From: Chryseobacterium oranimense
Lineage (GTDB): Bacteria; Bacteroidota; Bacteroidia; Flavobacteriales; Weeksellaceae
Direction of reading: 5' to 3'
DNA: 64,000 bases
Assembly (NCBI RefSeq): GCF_900129755.1
Contig: NZ_FQWT01000003.1
Span: 62,001-126,000 of the forward strand
Shown here in pieces: positions 52,549 through 61,189 of this stretch. The position numbers and the translations under genes are program-made. The notes under the pieces are model-generated. The model saw only the letters and a program-made list of their open reading frames with translations, did no database searches and was not told where the DNA came from. Numbering within the stretch: position 1 is the first letter of the stretch; the number at the start of each line of letters is the position of its first letter.

Positions 52549-53512
52549 ACCGATTTTACAGGATAACAAAGACCGTTTTGTCATCTTTCCCATTCGGCAC
52601 GATGACATCTGGCAATTCTATAAAAAAGCAGAAGCAAGTTTTTGGACGGCAGAAGAGGTGGACCTCTCTCCGGATATGAACGATTGGCAAAACAAGCTAA
52701 GCAAGGACGAACGTTATTTTATCTCACACGTACTGGCATTCTTTGCTGCAAGTGACGGCATCGTTAATGAAAACCTCTCCGTAAACTTTATTCAGGAAGT
52801 ACAATATCCCGAAGCTCGTTGCTTTTACGGTTTTCAGATTATGATTGAGAATGTCCATTCGGAAATGTATTCCTTACTGATTGATACGTATGTGAAAGAC
52901 CCAAAGGAAAAAGATTACCTGTTACGAGCTATCGAAACCATTCCCTGTGTAGGCAAAAAAGCCGATTGGGCATTACGCTGGATAGGGAGCGAGAACTTTG
53001 CCGAAAGGCTGATTGCTTTTGCTGCGGTGGAAGGAATTTTCTTTTCGGGTAGCTTTTGTTCCATTTTCTGGTTGAAAAAACGTGGTCTGATGCCGGGTTT
53101 GACTTTTTCCAACGAACTGATAAGCCGTGACGAAGGACTGCATTGCGACTTCGCTTGTCTGTTATATGTCAATCATTTGGTAGGCAAACTGCCGGAGGAA
53201 ACTGTACAGAAAATAATAATAGATGCGGTTGATATTGAAAAAGAATTTGTAACAGATGCTTTACCGGTAAGGCTTATCGGGATGAATGCCGAACTGATGT
53301 GCCAGTATATCGAATTTGTAGCCGATAGGTTGCTTGTAGCATTAGATTGTAAAAAGGTTTGGAATGCTACCAATCCTTTCGATTTTATGGAGCTGATTTC
53401 CTTACAAGGCAAGACCAACTTCTTTGAACGCCGTGTAGGCGAATATCAAAAGTCGGGCGTAGCACAGGGAGCAAAAGAGAACAATACCTTTTCGATGGAT
53501 GAGGATTTTTAA
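52541..53512 (+). CDS. nrdB: Ribonucleoside-diphosphate reductase, beta subunit (class I)
   Basis: I use the ATG at 52541 ([24 protein letters not shown]), which gives 323 residues and overlaps the pepA stop by 8 bp. Ligands and radical residue are all visible: Asp72, Glu103, His106, Glu164, Glu198, His201, and Tyr110 in [12 protein letters not shown]. The sequence is close to eukaryotic R2 proteins. The C-terminal NTFSMDEDF is the alpha-subunit docking tail. It makes deoxynucleotides with NrdA, whose gene lies two genes downstream. The metal could be Fe2, or Mn-containing as in some Bacteroidota. Confidence 0.95.
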   Translation: MIEPILQDNKDRFVIFPIRHDDIWQFYKKAEASFWTAEEVDLSPDMNDWQNKLSKDERYFISHVLAFFAASDGIVNENLSVNFIQEVQYPEARCFYGFQIMIENVHSEMYSLLIDTYVKDPKEKDYLLRAIETIPCVGKKADWALRWIGSENFAERLIAFAAVEGIFFSGSFCSIFWLKKRGLMPGLTFSNELISRDEGLHCDFACLLYVNHLVGKLPEETVQKIIIDAVDIEKEFVTDALPVRLIGMNAELMCQYIEFVADRLLVALDCKKVWNATNPFDFMELISLQGKTNFFERRVGEYQKSGVAQGAKENNTFSMDEDF

Positions 53513-53526
53513 CAGAATAAATAGAA

Positions 53527-54111
53527 ATGGAATTAGCGGTTTACGGATATGGAAATAATGTGCTGAAAATGACGGCAGACAAGGTAGATACAGGCTTTCA
53601 GGGACTGGATACGCTTATCGCTGATATGTGGGAAACAATGGAACAAGCCCAGGGATGTGGATTAGCAGCTCCTCAAATCGGAAAATCACTACAACTCTTC
53701 GTAGCCGATAGTAAGATTTTGTATGATAATATGGACGAAACAGAACGACAGGCAATTTTCACAGAAGGTGATACCGGGATACGGGAGGTATTTCTCAATA
53801 CGGAAATCATAAGCCTTTCCGATAACAAATGGGAAGAAACCGAAGGCTGTTTGAGCCTGCCGTTTCTTTCAGGAAAAGTAGTCCGCTCGTGGTCGGTGGA
53901 AGTTCAATATCAAAATCAGGATTTTGAAACCATCAGAAAAACTTTCAGTGGAATGACAGCCCGTGTAATCCTGCACGAATACGACCATACGCAGGGCATT
54001 TTATACATAGACCGGGTAAAGCCATTGAGTAAAAAACTGATGGAAGGAAAACTGAAACAAGTGTTGAAAGGAAAAGTAGCAACACCCTATAAAATGAAAT
54101 TTAAAGACTAA
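53527..54111 (+). CDS. def: Peptide deformylase
   Basis: The 194-residue protein has all three PDF motifs: GCGLAAPQIG (43-52), EGCLSLP with Cys108, and HEYDH (150-154). It removes formyl groups from nascent proteins and usually binds Fe2+. It sits between nrdB and nrdA, which is an unusual place for def, since it normally lies next to fmt. The C-terminal extension KGKVATPYKMKFKD is short, and the protein is of normal length. Confidence 0.94.
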   Translation: MELAVYGYGNNVLKMTADKVDTGFQGLDTLIADMWETMEQAQGCGLAAPQIGKSLQLFVADSKILYDNMDETERQAIFTEGDTGIREVFLNTEIISLSDNKWEETEGCLSLPFLSGKVVRSWSVEVQYQNQDFETIRKTFSGMTARVILHEYDHTQGILYIDRVKPLSKKLMEGKLKQVLKGKVATPYKMKFKD

Positions 54112-54130
54112 AATAATTTAACGCAACTCA

Positions 54131-56470
54131 ATGTTTGTAATAAAAAGAAACGGAAAACAGGAAGCGGTACATTTCGATAAAATTACAGCAAGGCTTCATA
54201 AATTAGTGTATGGACTTGCAGTCAACGAAAAGGATGTCATAGAAATTGCCAAGAAAGTAATCCAAGGTATCTACGACAATGTAACCACGACCGAACTGGA
54301 TAATCTTGCCGCTGAAACCGCTGCGGCTTATACTACAGTGCATCCTGATTTTGCTGTGCTTGCCGCACGAATTGCGGTCAGCAACCTGCATAAAAATACC
54401 TTAAAGTCGTTTTCCAAAACGGCTAAAATACTATACGATTATATCGACCCGGTAACCAATACACACGCACCCCTGCTGTCCAAAGAAACTTACGATATTA
54501 TCCGTAAAAATGCCGATGAAATAGACAGCAGAATTATCTATGACCGTGATTATAATTTTGACTATTTCGGGTTCAAAACGCTGGAACGCTCATACCTGAT
54601 ACGAACCAACGGCAAAGTAACTGAACGACCACAACATTTGTTTATGCGTGTGGCAATCGGTATCCATAAAGAAGACATTGAGGCAGCAATCGAAACCTAC
54701 AACCTGATGAGCGAAAAATGGTTTGTTCACGCTACGCCCACATTATTCAATGCCGGAACTCCTAAACCACAGATGTCATCCTGCTTTCTGTTGAGTATGG
54801 TCGAAGACAGCATCAGCGGTATTTTCGACACACTGAAACGCTGTGCATTGATTTCCCAATCTGCCGGCGGTATCGGTATCAGCATTCACAATGTACGGGC
54901 AACGGGCAGTTACATCAAAGGTACAGGAGGTATTTCCAATGGCATTATTCCGATGCTTCGGGTGTACAATGACACGGCACGCTATGTTGACCAGGGCGGC
55001 GGTAAACGCAAAGGAGCGATTGCGGTTTATCTCGAACCGTGGCACGCCGATATTTTTGATTTCTTAGACATCCGCAAAAATCACGGGAAGGAAGAAATGC
55101 GGGCAAGAGATTTGTTTCCGGCACTTTGGATACCCGACTTGTTTATGCAACGGGTAGAAGAAAATAGCGATTGGTCATTATTTGACCCGAACGAAGCACC
55201 GGGATTGTGTGATACATACGGTGAAGCGTTTGCTACAATGTATAAACAATATGAACAGGATGGAAAATTCCGTAAACAGGTTAAAGCCCGTGAATTGTGG
55301 AATGCCATTCTGGAAGCACAAATAGAAACAGGAACACCGTATATGTGTTACAAAGATGCGGTCAATGAAAAATCCAACCAGAAAAATATAGGTGTTATCC
55401 GTAGTTCCAACCTTTGTACGGAAATAATGGAATTTACCAATGCAGATGAAGTGGCAGTATGCAATCTGGCTTCGCTGGCATTGCCCCGTTATGTTTCCGA
55501 AAACGGTTTTGACTTTCAGAAGCTGTATGAGGTAACCAAAATCGTAACCCGAAACTTGAATAAGGTTATAGACGGCAATTATTATCCCGTACCCGAAACC
55601 GAAAATTCCAATTTCAAACATCGTCCGATAGGTTTGGGCGTACAAGGTTTGGCAGATGTGTTTATCCTGTTGCGATTGCCATTTGAAAGTGAAGAAGCAA
55701 AGCAATTGAATATTGACATTTTTGAAACCATCTACTTTGCCGCAATGGAAGCCTCTATGGAGCTGGCAAAGGAACAAGGTGCTTACGAGAGCTTTAAAGG
55801 TTCGCCTTTATCCGAAGGTAAATTTCAGTTTGATTTATGGGATGTGGAGCCGTCCGAACGATGGGATTGGAAAGGCTTACGCAAAGACGTAATGGAATTT
55901 GGAGTACGCAATTCGCTGTTGCTTGCACCGATGCCTACGGCTTCTACCTCGCAGATATTGGGAAACAACGAATGTTTTGAACCTTATACCAGCAATGTGT
56001 ACAATCGTCGGGTTCTTTCAGGAGAATTTGTGGTGGTCAACAAGCATCTATTGAAAGACCTTATCGAATTGAATTTGTGGGATGCCAAGATGAAAAACAG
56101 GCTGATTACCGAAAACGGCTCCGTTCAAAATATGGAAGAAATTCCAACGGACTTAAAAGAATTGTACAAAACCGTGTGGGAAATCAAGCAGAAAACCATT
56201 ATTGATATGGCAGCCGACAGAGGTGCTTTTATCTGCCAGTCCCAATCGCTCAACCTGTTTATGGCAGAACCGAATATGGCAAAGTTGACTTCGATGCACT
56301 TTCATTCTTGGAAAAGCGGACTAAAAACAGGGATGTATTACCTCCGCACCAAAGCGGCGGCAGATGCTATAAAATTTACGGTAGAAACGGTACAATCAGC
56401 AGAAGACAAACAGGCAGCTATTTCCTGCTCACTGGATAATCCAGAAGAGTGTATTGCCTGTGGGAGTTAA
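54131..56470 (+). CDS. nrdA: Ribonucleoside-diphosphate reductase, alpha subunit (class I)
   Basis: The 779-residue protein has an N-terminal ATP-cone (residues 1-95, [22 protein letters not shown]). The catalytic core includes Cys218 (QMSSCFLL), the NLCTE motif (Asn427, Cys429, Glu431), Cys444 and the tail CIACGS with a redox-active Cys pair. It reduces ribonucleotides together with NrdB. The gap of 19 bp from def shows it belongs to the same operon. The order nrdB-def-nrdA is odd. Confidence 0.95.
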   Translation: MFVIKRNGKQEAVHFDKITARLHKLVYGLAVNEKDVIEIAKKVIQGIYDNVTTTELDNLAAETAAAYTTVHPDFAVLAARIAVSNLHKNTLKSFSKTAKILYDYIDPVTNTHAPLLSKETYDIIRKNADEIDSRIIYDRDYNFDYFGFKTLERSYLIRTNGKVTERPQHLFMRVAIGIHKEDIEAAIETYNLMSEKWFVHATPTLFNAGTPKPQMSSCFLLSMVEDSISGIFDTLKRCALISQSAGGIGISIHNVRATGSYIKGTGGISNGIIPMLRVYNDTARYVDQGGGKRKGAIAVYLEPWHADIFDFLDIRKNHGKEEMRARDLFPALWIPDLFMQRVEENSDWSLFDPNEAPGLCDTYGEAFATMYKQYEQDGKFRKQVKARELWNAILEAQIETGTPYMCYKDAVNEKSNQKNIGVIRSSNLCTEIMEFTNADEVAVCNLASLALPRYVSENGFDFQKLYEVTKIVTRNLNKVIDGNYYPVPETENSNFKHRPIGLGVQGLADVFILLRLPFESEEAKQLNIDIFETIYFAAMEASMELAKEQGAYESFKGSPLSEGKFQFDLWDVEPSERWDWKGLRKDVMEFGVRNSLLLAPMPTASTSQILGNNECFEPYTSNVYNRRVLSGEFVVVNKHLLKDLIELNLWDAKMKNRLITENGSVQNMEEIPTDLKELYKTVWEIKQKTIIDMAADRGAFICQSQSLNLFMAEPNMAKLTSMHFHSWKSGLKTGMYYLRTKAAADAIKFTVETVQSAEDKQAAISCSLDNPEECIACGS

Positions 56471-56490
56471 ACAATTAATAATCAAAAGCA

Positions 56491-57261
56491 ATGTCAATAT
56501 CAGCAGAAACAGATTTAATCGGAATGCAGGCAGTAAGCAAAGCGGTCGCCCTTACATTAAGGGCAATGCAGAGTTATGCCCAACCCGGTATGTCCACAAA
56601 AGAACTGGATGATTTCGGAGCGAAGATGCTTTACAGTTTTGGAGCAAAATCAGCCCCTTATTCCACATACGAATTTCCGGGTTGTACCTGTATTTGTGTC
56701 AATCAGGAGGTGGCACACGGCATCCCTTCAGCCGCAAAAATATTGAAAGAAGGTGATTTGATAAACGTAGATGTGTCTGCCGAACTAAACGGTTTTTGGG
56801 CTGATAATGGCGGTTCGTTTGTATTGGGAAACGATATTCATAACCACGCTGTTTTGGTTGATGCATCCAAGCAAATCCTAAAGAAAGCAATAAGCAACAT
56901 CAAAGCCGGTGTACGAATAAAAGATGTGGGGTATATTATTGAAACGGAAGCTAAAAGAAGAGGCTACAAAGTGATACACAATCTAACGGGACACGGCATC
57001 GGAAACAGGCTGCACGAAGAGCCGTCCATACCCAATTTCAGGGACAAAATGAATTTTAGCCGATTTAGGAAAAATACAGTTGTTGCCGTGGAAACATTTA
57101 TAGCCACGCATTCTACAATGGCTGTATTGAGCAATCCGAAATCGGATGAATGGACACTTGTAGGGAATAAAGGCGGCTATGTAGCCCAGCACGAACATAC
57201 CATTATCATTACTGACGGCACTCCTGTTATTTTAACAGAAGCCAACGGCATTTGGAATTAA
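56491..57261 (+). CDS. map: Methionine aminopeptidase, type I
   Basis: The 256-residue protein has the MetAP catalytic set: His76 (HGIP), Asp94 and Asp105 (INVDVSAELNGFWAD), His168 (GHGIG), Glu201 and Glu235 (AQHEHTIIITD). It removes initiator Met after deformylation, with a divalent metal (Fe, Mn or Co in other species). Its place downstream of def and nrdA keeps the two N-terminal processing enzymes in the same operon. It has normal length and start. Confidence 0.94.
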   Translation: MSISAETDLIGMQAVSKAVALTLRAMQSYAQPGMSTKELDDFGAKMLYSFGAKSAPYSTYEFPGCTCICVNQEVAHGIPSAAKILKEGDLINVDVSAELNGFWADNGGSFVLGNDIHNHAVLVDASKQILKKAISNIKAGVRIKDVGYIIETEAKRRGYKVIHNLTGHGIGNRLHEEPSIPNFRDKMNFSRFRKNTVVAVETFIATHSTMAVLSNPKSDEWTLVGNKGGYVAQHEHTIIITDGTPVILTEANGIWN

Positions 57262-57277
57262 AACTAAGCATAACATT

Positions 57278-57913
57278 ATGGCAAAATTATTTTTAGTCCG
57301 GCACGGACAATCACAATGGAACCTTGAAAACCGTTTTACAGGTTGGAAAGATGTGGACATCACCGAATTGGGTGAAGAAGAAGCCCAACGGGCAGGTCAA
57401 AGTCTGAAAGACGAACAGATAGACCGTGCTTTTACTTCAAAATTGGTCAGGGCACAGCATACGCTGAACATCATACTGGATGAATGCGGAAATACGGATA
57501 TACCGGTGATTATGAATGAAGCATTAAACGAACGCTCTTATGGCGACCTCGAAGGGCTTAACAAAGCCGAAACAGCTCAAAATTTCGGAGCCGAACAGGT
57601 ACATATCTGGCGACGTTCATTCGACATAGCACCTCCGGGTGGGGAAAGTTTGAAAGACACCTATGACCGTGTGATACCATATTTTGAAAGTAATATCAAA
57701 CCTCAGTTGGAACAACACAAAAATGTACTCATCGTGGCACACGGAAACAGTTTGAGAGCATTGATTATGTACCTGGAACATCTTTCTCCCGAAGAAATAC
57801 TGAAAAGGGAAATTGCCACAGGAGAGCCTTTGACGTATGTTTTTGATGAACAGATGAATGCTGTTAAGCTGGGAAGGCTTACTACCCACACAAGTAATGA
57901 AGTCATAACTTAA
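57278..57913 (+). CDS. gpmA: 2,3-bisphosphoglycerate-dependent phosphoglycerate mutase
   Basis: The 211-residue protein has the RHG motif (Arg8, His9, LVRHGQSQWN) and NRFTGW, plus NERSYGDLEGLNK (Glu85) and VAHGNSLR (His155). This is the dPGM class, which needs no metal, in contrast to iPGM (Mn-dependent). It converts 3-phosphoglycerate to 2-phosphoglycerate in glycolysis. In Treponema pallidum a gpm gene ends the tro metal-transport operon, and here it precedes a tro-like region, which may be more than coincidence. Confidence 0.94.
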   Translation: MAKLFLVRHGQSQWNLENRFTGWKDVDITELGEEEAQRAGQSLKDEQIDRAFTSKLVRAQHTLNIILDECGNTDIPVIMNEALNERSYGDLEGLNKAETAQNFGAEQVHIWRRSFDIAPPGGESLKDTYDRVIPYFESNIKPQLEQHKNVLIVAHGNSLRALIMYLEHLSPEEILKREIATGEPLTYVFDEQMNAVKLGRLTTHTSNEVIT

Positions 57914-58029
57914 AATAATATTCTATAACTAATACCTTTCGTTCAAAAACAAACTTATTTCAGGTTATGTATCTAAACAAATTCGACAATCCGAAAGCTG
58001 AACCATTTAATCATTAATAATATCAGAAA

Positions 58030-58332
58030 ATGGAAAAAATGAATTATCCGATAAGCCTGATTGCCGATAAACTTCAGATAGATGAAGTTTTATCCAAACG
58101 TTCAAATCAGGAAAAGTTTGAGGCACTGGCAGATTATTTAGATGGTTTGATACAATCCGATTTCAACAGATTATTGAATATCCTGTACCGTATAGATGTG
58201 TCAGAAGAGAAGGTCAAAAGAGCTTTGGCAGAAAACCAAAATAAGGTTCCGGCAGGACAGGTTATCGCAAAGTTGCTGATTGAACGGGAAACAGAAAAAA
58301 TAAAACTTAGAGTAAAATACAGTAAGGAATGA
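58030..58332 (+). CDS. Conserved hypothetical protein (100 residues)
   Basis: The ATG at 58030 follows a gap of 116 bp from gpmA; a second promoter could lie there, but I see no clear -7 box. The product is helical, with LYRIDVSEEKVKRALAENQNKVPAGQVIAKLLIERETEKIKLRVKY at the end. Similar short proteins occur in Bacteroidota but I know no function. It overlaps the HAD gene by 4 bp, so the two form one unit. Confidence 0.7.
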   Translation: MEKMNYPISLIADKLQIDEVLSKRSNQEKFEALADYLDGLIQSDFNRLLNILYRIDVSEEKVKRALAENQNKVPAGQVIAKLLIERETEKIKLRVKYSKE

Positions 58333-58778
58333 ACCTCATTGATACAAAAGGGAAAGTAATTGCCGTAGATTTTGACGGCACTATTGTAGAGCATAAATAC
58401 CCCGAAATCGGAAACGAAATGTTGTTTGCTTTTACCACATTAAAAGCACTTCAATCCAAAGGACACCGGCTCATTTTGTGGACATACAGAAAAGAAAAAG
58501 AGCTGGAAGAAGCGGTTGAGTTTTGCAGGCAGAACGGAATGGTATTCTATGCTGTTAATGAAAATTATCCGGGAGAAACTGCCGAGGGTGATTTCAGCAG
58601 AAAAATCAATGCCGATATTTTTATTGACGACCGCAATGTAGGCGGATTTTTAGGATGGGATATTATTTGGCAAACCCTTCATCCCGAAGGAAGTGAATAT
58701 GCACACCAATTAAAAAATAAAGAAGCTCATATCAATTACAAAAAGAAAAAAAAGAGCTGGCTTGGATTTGGAGGATAG
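58329..58778 (+). CDS. HAD-superfamily hydrolase (small, BT0820-like)
   Basis: The 149-residue protein has HAD motif I (VIAVDFDGTIVEH, Asp15 and Asp17 region) and motif IV-like FIDDRNVGG. It is close in plan to small Bacteroidetes HAD phosphatases with no defined substrate. It should be a Mg-dependent cytoplasmic phosphatase. The C-terminal KKKKKSWLGFGG is basic. It is the last gene of the rightward cargo operon and lies convergent to the DtxR-like gene. Confidence 0.8.
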   Translation: MNLIDTKGKVIAVDFDGTIVEHKYPEIGNEMLFAFTTLKALQSKGHRLILWTYRKEKELEEAVEFCRQNGMVFYAVNENYPGETAEGDFSRKINADIFIDDRNVGGFLGWDIIWQTLHPEGSEYAHQLKNKEAHINYKKKKKSWLGFGG

Positions 58779-58860
58779 AATAAGATATAAATTTAAACCA
58801 GCATTCACCTGGTTAGGTTTGTGTTCAAGTCAATTTTCAGATACGCTGTATCATTTAAGC

Positions 58861-59238
58861 CTAATTTAATACCTGTCTTATCTTGTCAAATAGTACAGGA
58901 ACATCCAGCGTAATGATTTTTTCTGCGATATGTTCGCTGTCATCTATATTCATATCCAGATGTGTAATAAGAAACTGTTGTGTTAACGTCAATTGCTCCA
59001 AAATCAGCGATGCAATCCTGATACCTTCCGTTGTCATTTCACAACCGTGATATTTGCTGTACAAGACCAATTCTCTGCAAGACAATCTTTTCAGCATATC
59101 TGTGACAGAAGAGGCTTTAACTTGAAGTAATTTAGCTATTTGAGTAGTAGAAATATGCTTTCCCTCAGCTATTGAGGTTTGATAAATCTTTAACAGGTAC
59201 ATTTTTTCAGCATATGTCAGGTCGTTTATTTCTTCCAT
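58861..59238 (-). CDS. DtxR/MntR-like regulator with degenerate metal site
   Basis: The 125-residue protein has a DtxR-type winged HTH (ISTTQIAKLLQVKASSVTDMLKRLSCRELVLYSKYHGCEMTTEGIRIA) and a short helical dimer region. By eye, most ligand positions of DtxR appear replaced: His79 by Leu, Glu83 by Gln, and the Glu105/His106 pair is lost. It may sense metal differently, or work with the fused sensor at 61190-62473. It is divergent from the metal ABC operon and convergent to the cargo operon, a suitable place for a shared repressor. Confidence 0.8.
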   Translation of the reverse strand: MEEINDLTYAEKMYLLKIYQTSIAEGKHISTTQIAKLLQVKASSVTDMLKRLSCRELVLYSKYHGCEMTTEGIRIASLILEQLTLTQQFLITHLDMNIDDSEHIAEKIITLDVPVLFDKIRQVLN

Positions 59239-59372
59239 ATTTCACTGTATTGGATTAAAATGCTTCGGGTCAAAATGCAAATATTAAGTATCTAAATATT
59301 TCAATAATCCGCATTAATACCTATCACAATAATCAGTTTTTATAAAAGCAAATATAGAATACTATTACTTAA

Positions 59373-59406
59373 AAGTTACACAAGTCTAACTTTTTAATTA
59401 TATTTG
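59373..59406 (+). promoter_or_regulatory. Metal ABC operon promoter with putative operator
   Basis: AAGTTA-N8-TAACTT (59373-59392) is an inverted repeat that resembles the site upstream of 49255. A -7 box TATATTTG (59399-59406) follows 6 bp later. The transcript would start close to 59413 and the first gene starts at 59461. Both operators are next to their -7 boxes, which suggests repression. Confidence 0.6.
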
Positions 59407-59460
59407 CCTAAACATTTATTTTGAATATTCAATGAATGACTTAGAAAAAACGTATTTCAG

Positions 59461-60387
59461 ATGAAGATGAAAAATCACTTACATTGTCTTTATGTCTTAA
59501 CCGTTGCGTTCCTATTGTTTTCCTGTAGGGAGAACAAGAAATCGGTCACAGGCGAAAAACCCTATATCGTTACCACAACGGGAATGATAGCCGATATAGT
59601 AGAAAACATAGCCGGAGATTCGGCAAAGGTAGAAGCCATTATGCAACCCGGAGTGGACCCGCATTTGTACAAAGCAAGCCAGGGCGACCTCAAAAAAATA
59701 ATGGATGCCGATTATATCTTTTACAACGGTCTGCACCTTGAAGGTAAAATGGGCGAAATACTGGAGAAACAGACCCACGTAAAGCCTGTGATTGCTTTGG
59801 GTGACTCCATCAGCCGGGGAAAAATAATCAGTGTATCCGACAATACGTATGACCCGCATATCTGGTTTGACGTACAGCTTTGGAAAGAAGCTGCGGAAAT
59901 AACATTGAAAAGCCTTATCCGGCTCAATCCTGAAAACACGGTGTATTATCAGCAAAATGCCGATAAATACCTGAAAGAACTGGACAGCCTCGACCATTGG
60001 GTGAAAGCCGAAATTTCTACCATTCCCGAAAACAGAAGGGTACTGATTACCGCACACGATGCGTTCAGCTATTTTGGAAAGGCTTATGGAATTGAGGTAA
60101 GGGGATTGCAAGGTATATCCACGATGTCGGAAATCGGTTTGCGGGATGTTACCGATTTGGTCAATTTTATTATCAAAAATGATATTCCCGCAGTATTTGT
60201 CGAAAGTTCCGTATCAGACAAATCGCTCAAGGCTGTGGTGGAAGGCGTGAATAACAAAGGAAAAAAACTGTCCATCGGAGGTAATCTTTTTTCGGATGCA
60301 ATGGGCGAAAAAGGAACTTCCGAAGGCACATACACCGGAATGGTAAAACACAATGTGAATACCATCGTAACCGCATTAAAACAGTAA
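59461..60387 (+). CDS. troA: Metal ABC transporter binding lipoprotein (TroA-like)
   Basis: The 308-residue lipoprotein has lipobox LFSC (Cys22). Four predicted metal ligands lie at His68 (DPHLY), His133 (DPHIWFD), His199 (TAHDAF) and Asp279 (NLFSDAMG). These fall at the same positions as the published TroA ligands of Treponema pallidum, which binds Zn and Mn. PsaA/MntC-type manganese proteins have Glu in place of the third His. It should deliver divalent metal to the permease in the periplasm. The actual metal is undecided. Confidence 0.92.
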   Translation: MKMKNHLHCLYVLTVAFLLFSCRENKKSVTGEKPYIVTTTGMIADIVENIAGDSAKVEAIMQPGVDPHLYKASQGDLKKIMDADYIFYNGLHLEGKMGEILEKQTHVKPVIALGDSISRGKIISVSDNTYDPHIWFDVQLWKEAAEITLKSLIRLNPENTVYYQQNADKYLKELDSLDHWVKAEISTIPENRRVLITAHDAFSYFGKAYGIEVRGLQGISTMSEIGLRDVTDLVNFIIKNDIPAVFVESSVSDKSLKAVVEGVNNKGKKLSIGGNLFSDAMGEKGTSEGTYTGMVKHNVNTIVTALKQ

Positions 60388-60391
60388 ACAA

Positions 60392-61177
60392 ATGATTATT
60401 CAATCTGAAAATCCGGTATTGGAAGTACACGACCTCACGGTAAGCTATTCAAGCAAACCGGCTCTTTGGGGTGTTGATTTCAGTTTACCCGAAGGAAGCA
60501 TTACCGGTATTATTGGTCCGAACGGTTCCGGTAAATCCACTTTGCTCAAATCCATAATGGGCTTGATTCCTCTATCAAGCGGCTATGTAAAAATATTCGG
60601 AAAAGACTTAGACCAGGTGCGCAGCCGGGTGAGCTATGTTCCCCAACGGGAATCGGTGGACTGGGATTTTCCGGTATCAGCACTTGATGTGGTATTGATG
60701 GGAAGATATGCCAAAATTGGAATGCTTCGCAGCATACGCAGTTCGGACAGGAAAATCGCAATGGAATGTCTTGAAAAAGTGGGAATGACTGATTTTGCCA
60801 AACGGCAGATTTCCCAGCTTTCGGGCGGACAGCAGCAACGTGTCTTTATAGCAAGGGCATTGGCACAGGAAGCCGATTTTTACCTGATGGATGAACCGTT
60901 TGCCGGTGTGGATGCAGCAACAGAAGAAGCCATTATCACTTTATTACGTGAAATGGTCAATGCCAAAAAGAACGTCATCGTTGTACATCACGATTTGGAT
61001 ACCATTACCGAATATTTTGATTGGCTCGTAATGCTCAATATGCGACTTGTAGCTTCGGGTCCGATGAAGCAGGTTTACATTCCCGAATTGCTCAAAAAAA
61101 CCTACGGCACACGCTTATCTGTATTGGCAGAAGCAGGAGATTTACTGGCAAAAGATAAATTTTCCGAAAAAAAATAA
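60392..61177 (+). CDS. troB: Metal ABC transporter ATPase (TroB-like)
   Basis: The 261-residue protein has Walker A (GPNGSGKST, near residues 42-50), the signature LSGGQQQR, Walker B (FYLMDEPFAGVD) and the H-loop in VHHDLDTI. It powers uptake by the two permeases encoded downstream. The 4-bp gap from troA and the 12-bp gap to the next gene indicate one operon. Confidence 0.95.
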   Translation: MIIQSENPVLEVHDLTVSYSSKPALWGVDFSLPEGSITGIIGPNGSGKSTLLKSIMGLIPLSSGYVKIFGKDLDQVRSRVSYVPQRESVDWDFPVSALDVVLMGRYAKIGMLRSIRSSDRKIAMECLEKVGMTDFAKRQISQLSGGQQQRVFIARALAQEADFYLMDEPFAGVDAATEEAIITLLREMVNAKKNVIVVHHDLDTITEYFDWLVMLNMRLVASGPMKQVYIPELLKKTYGTRLSVLAEAGDLLAKDKFSEKK

Positions 61178-61189
61178 TCAACAGATACA

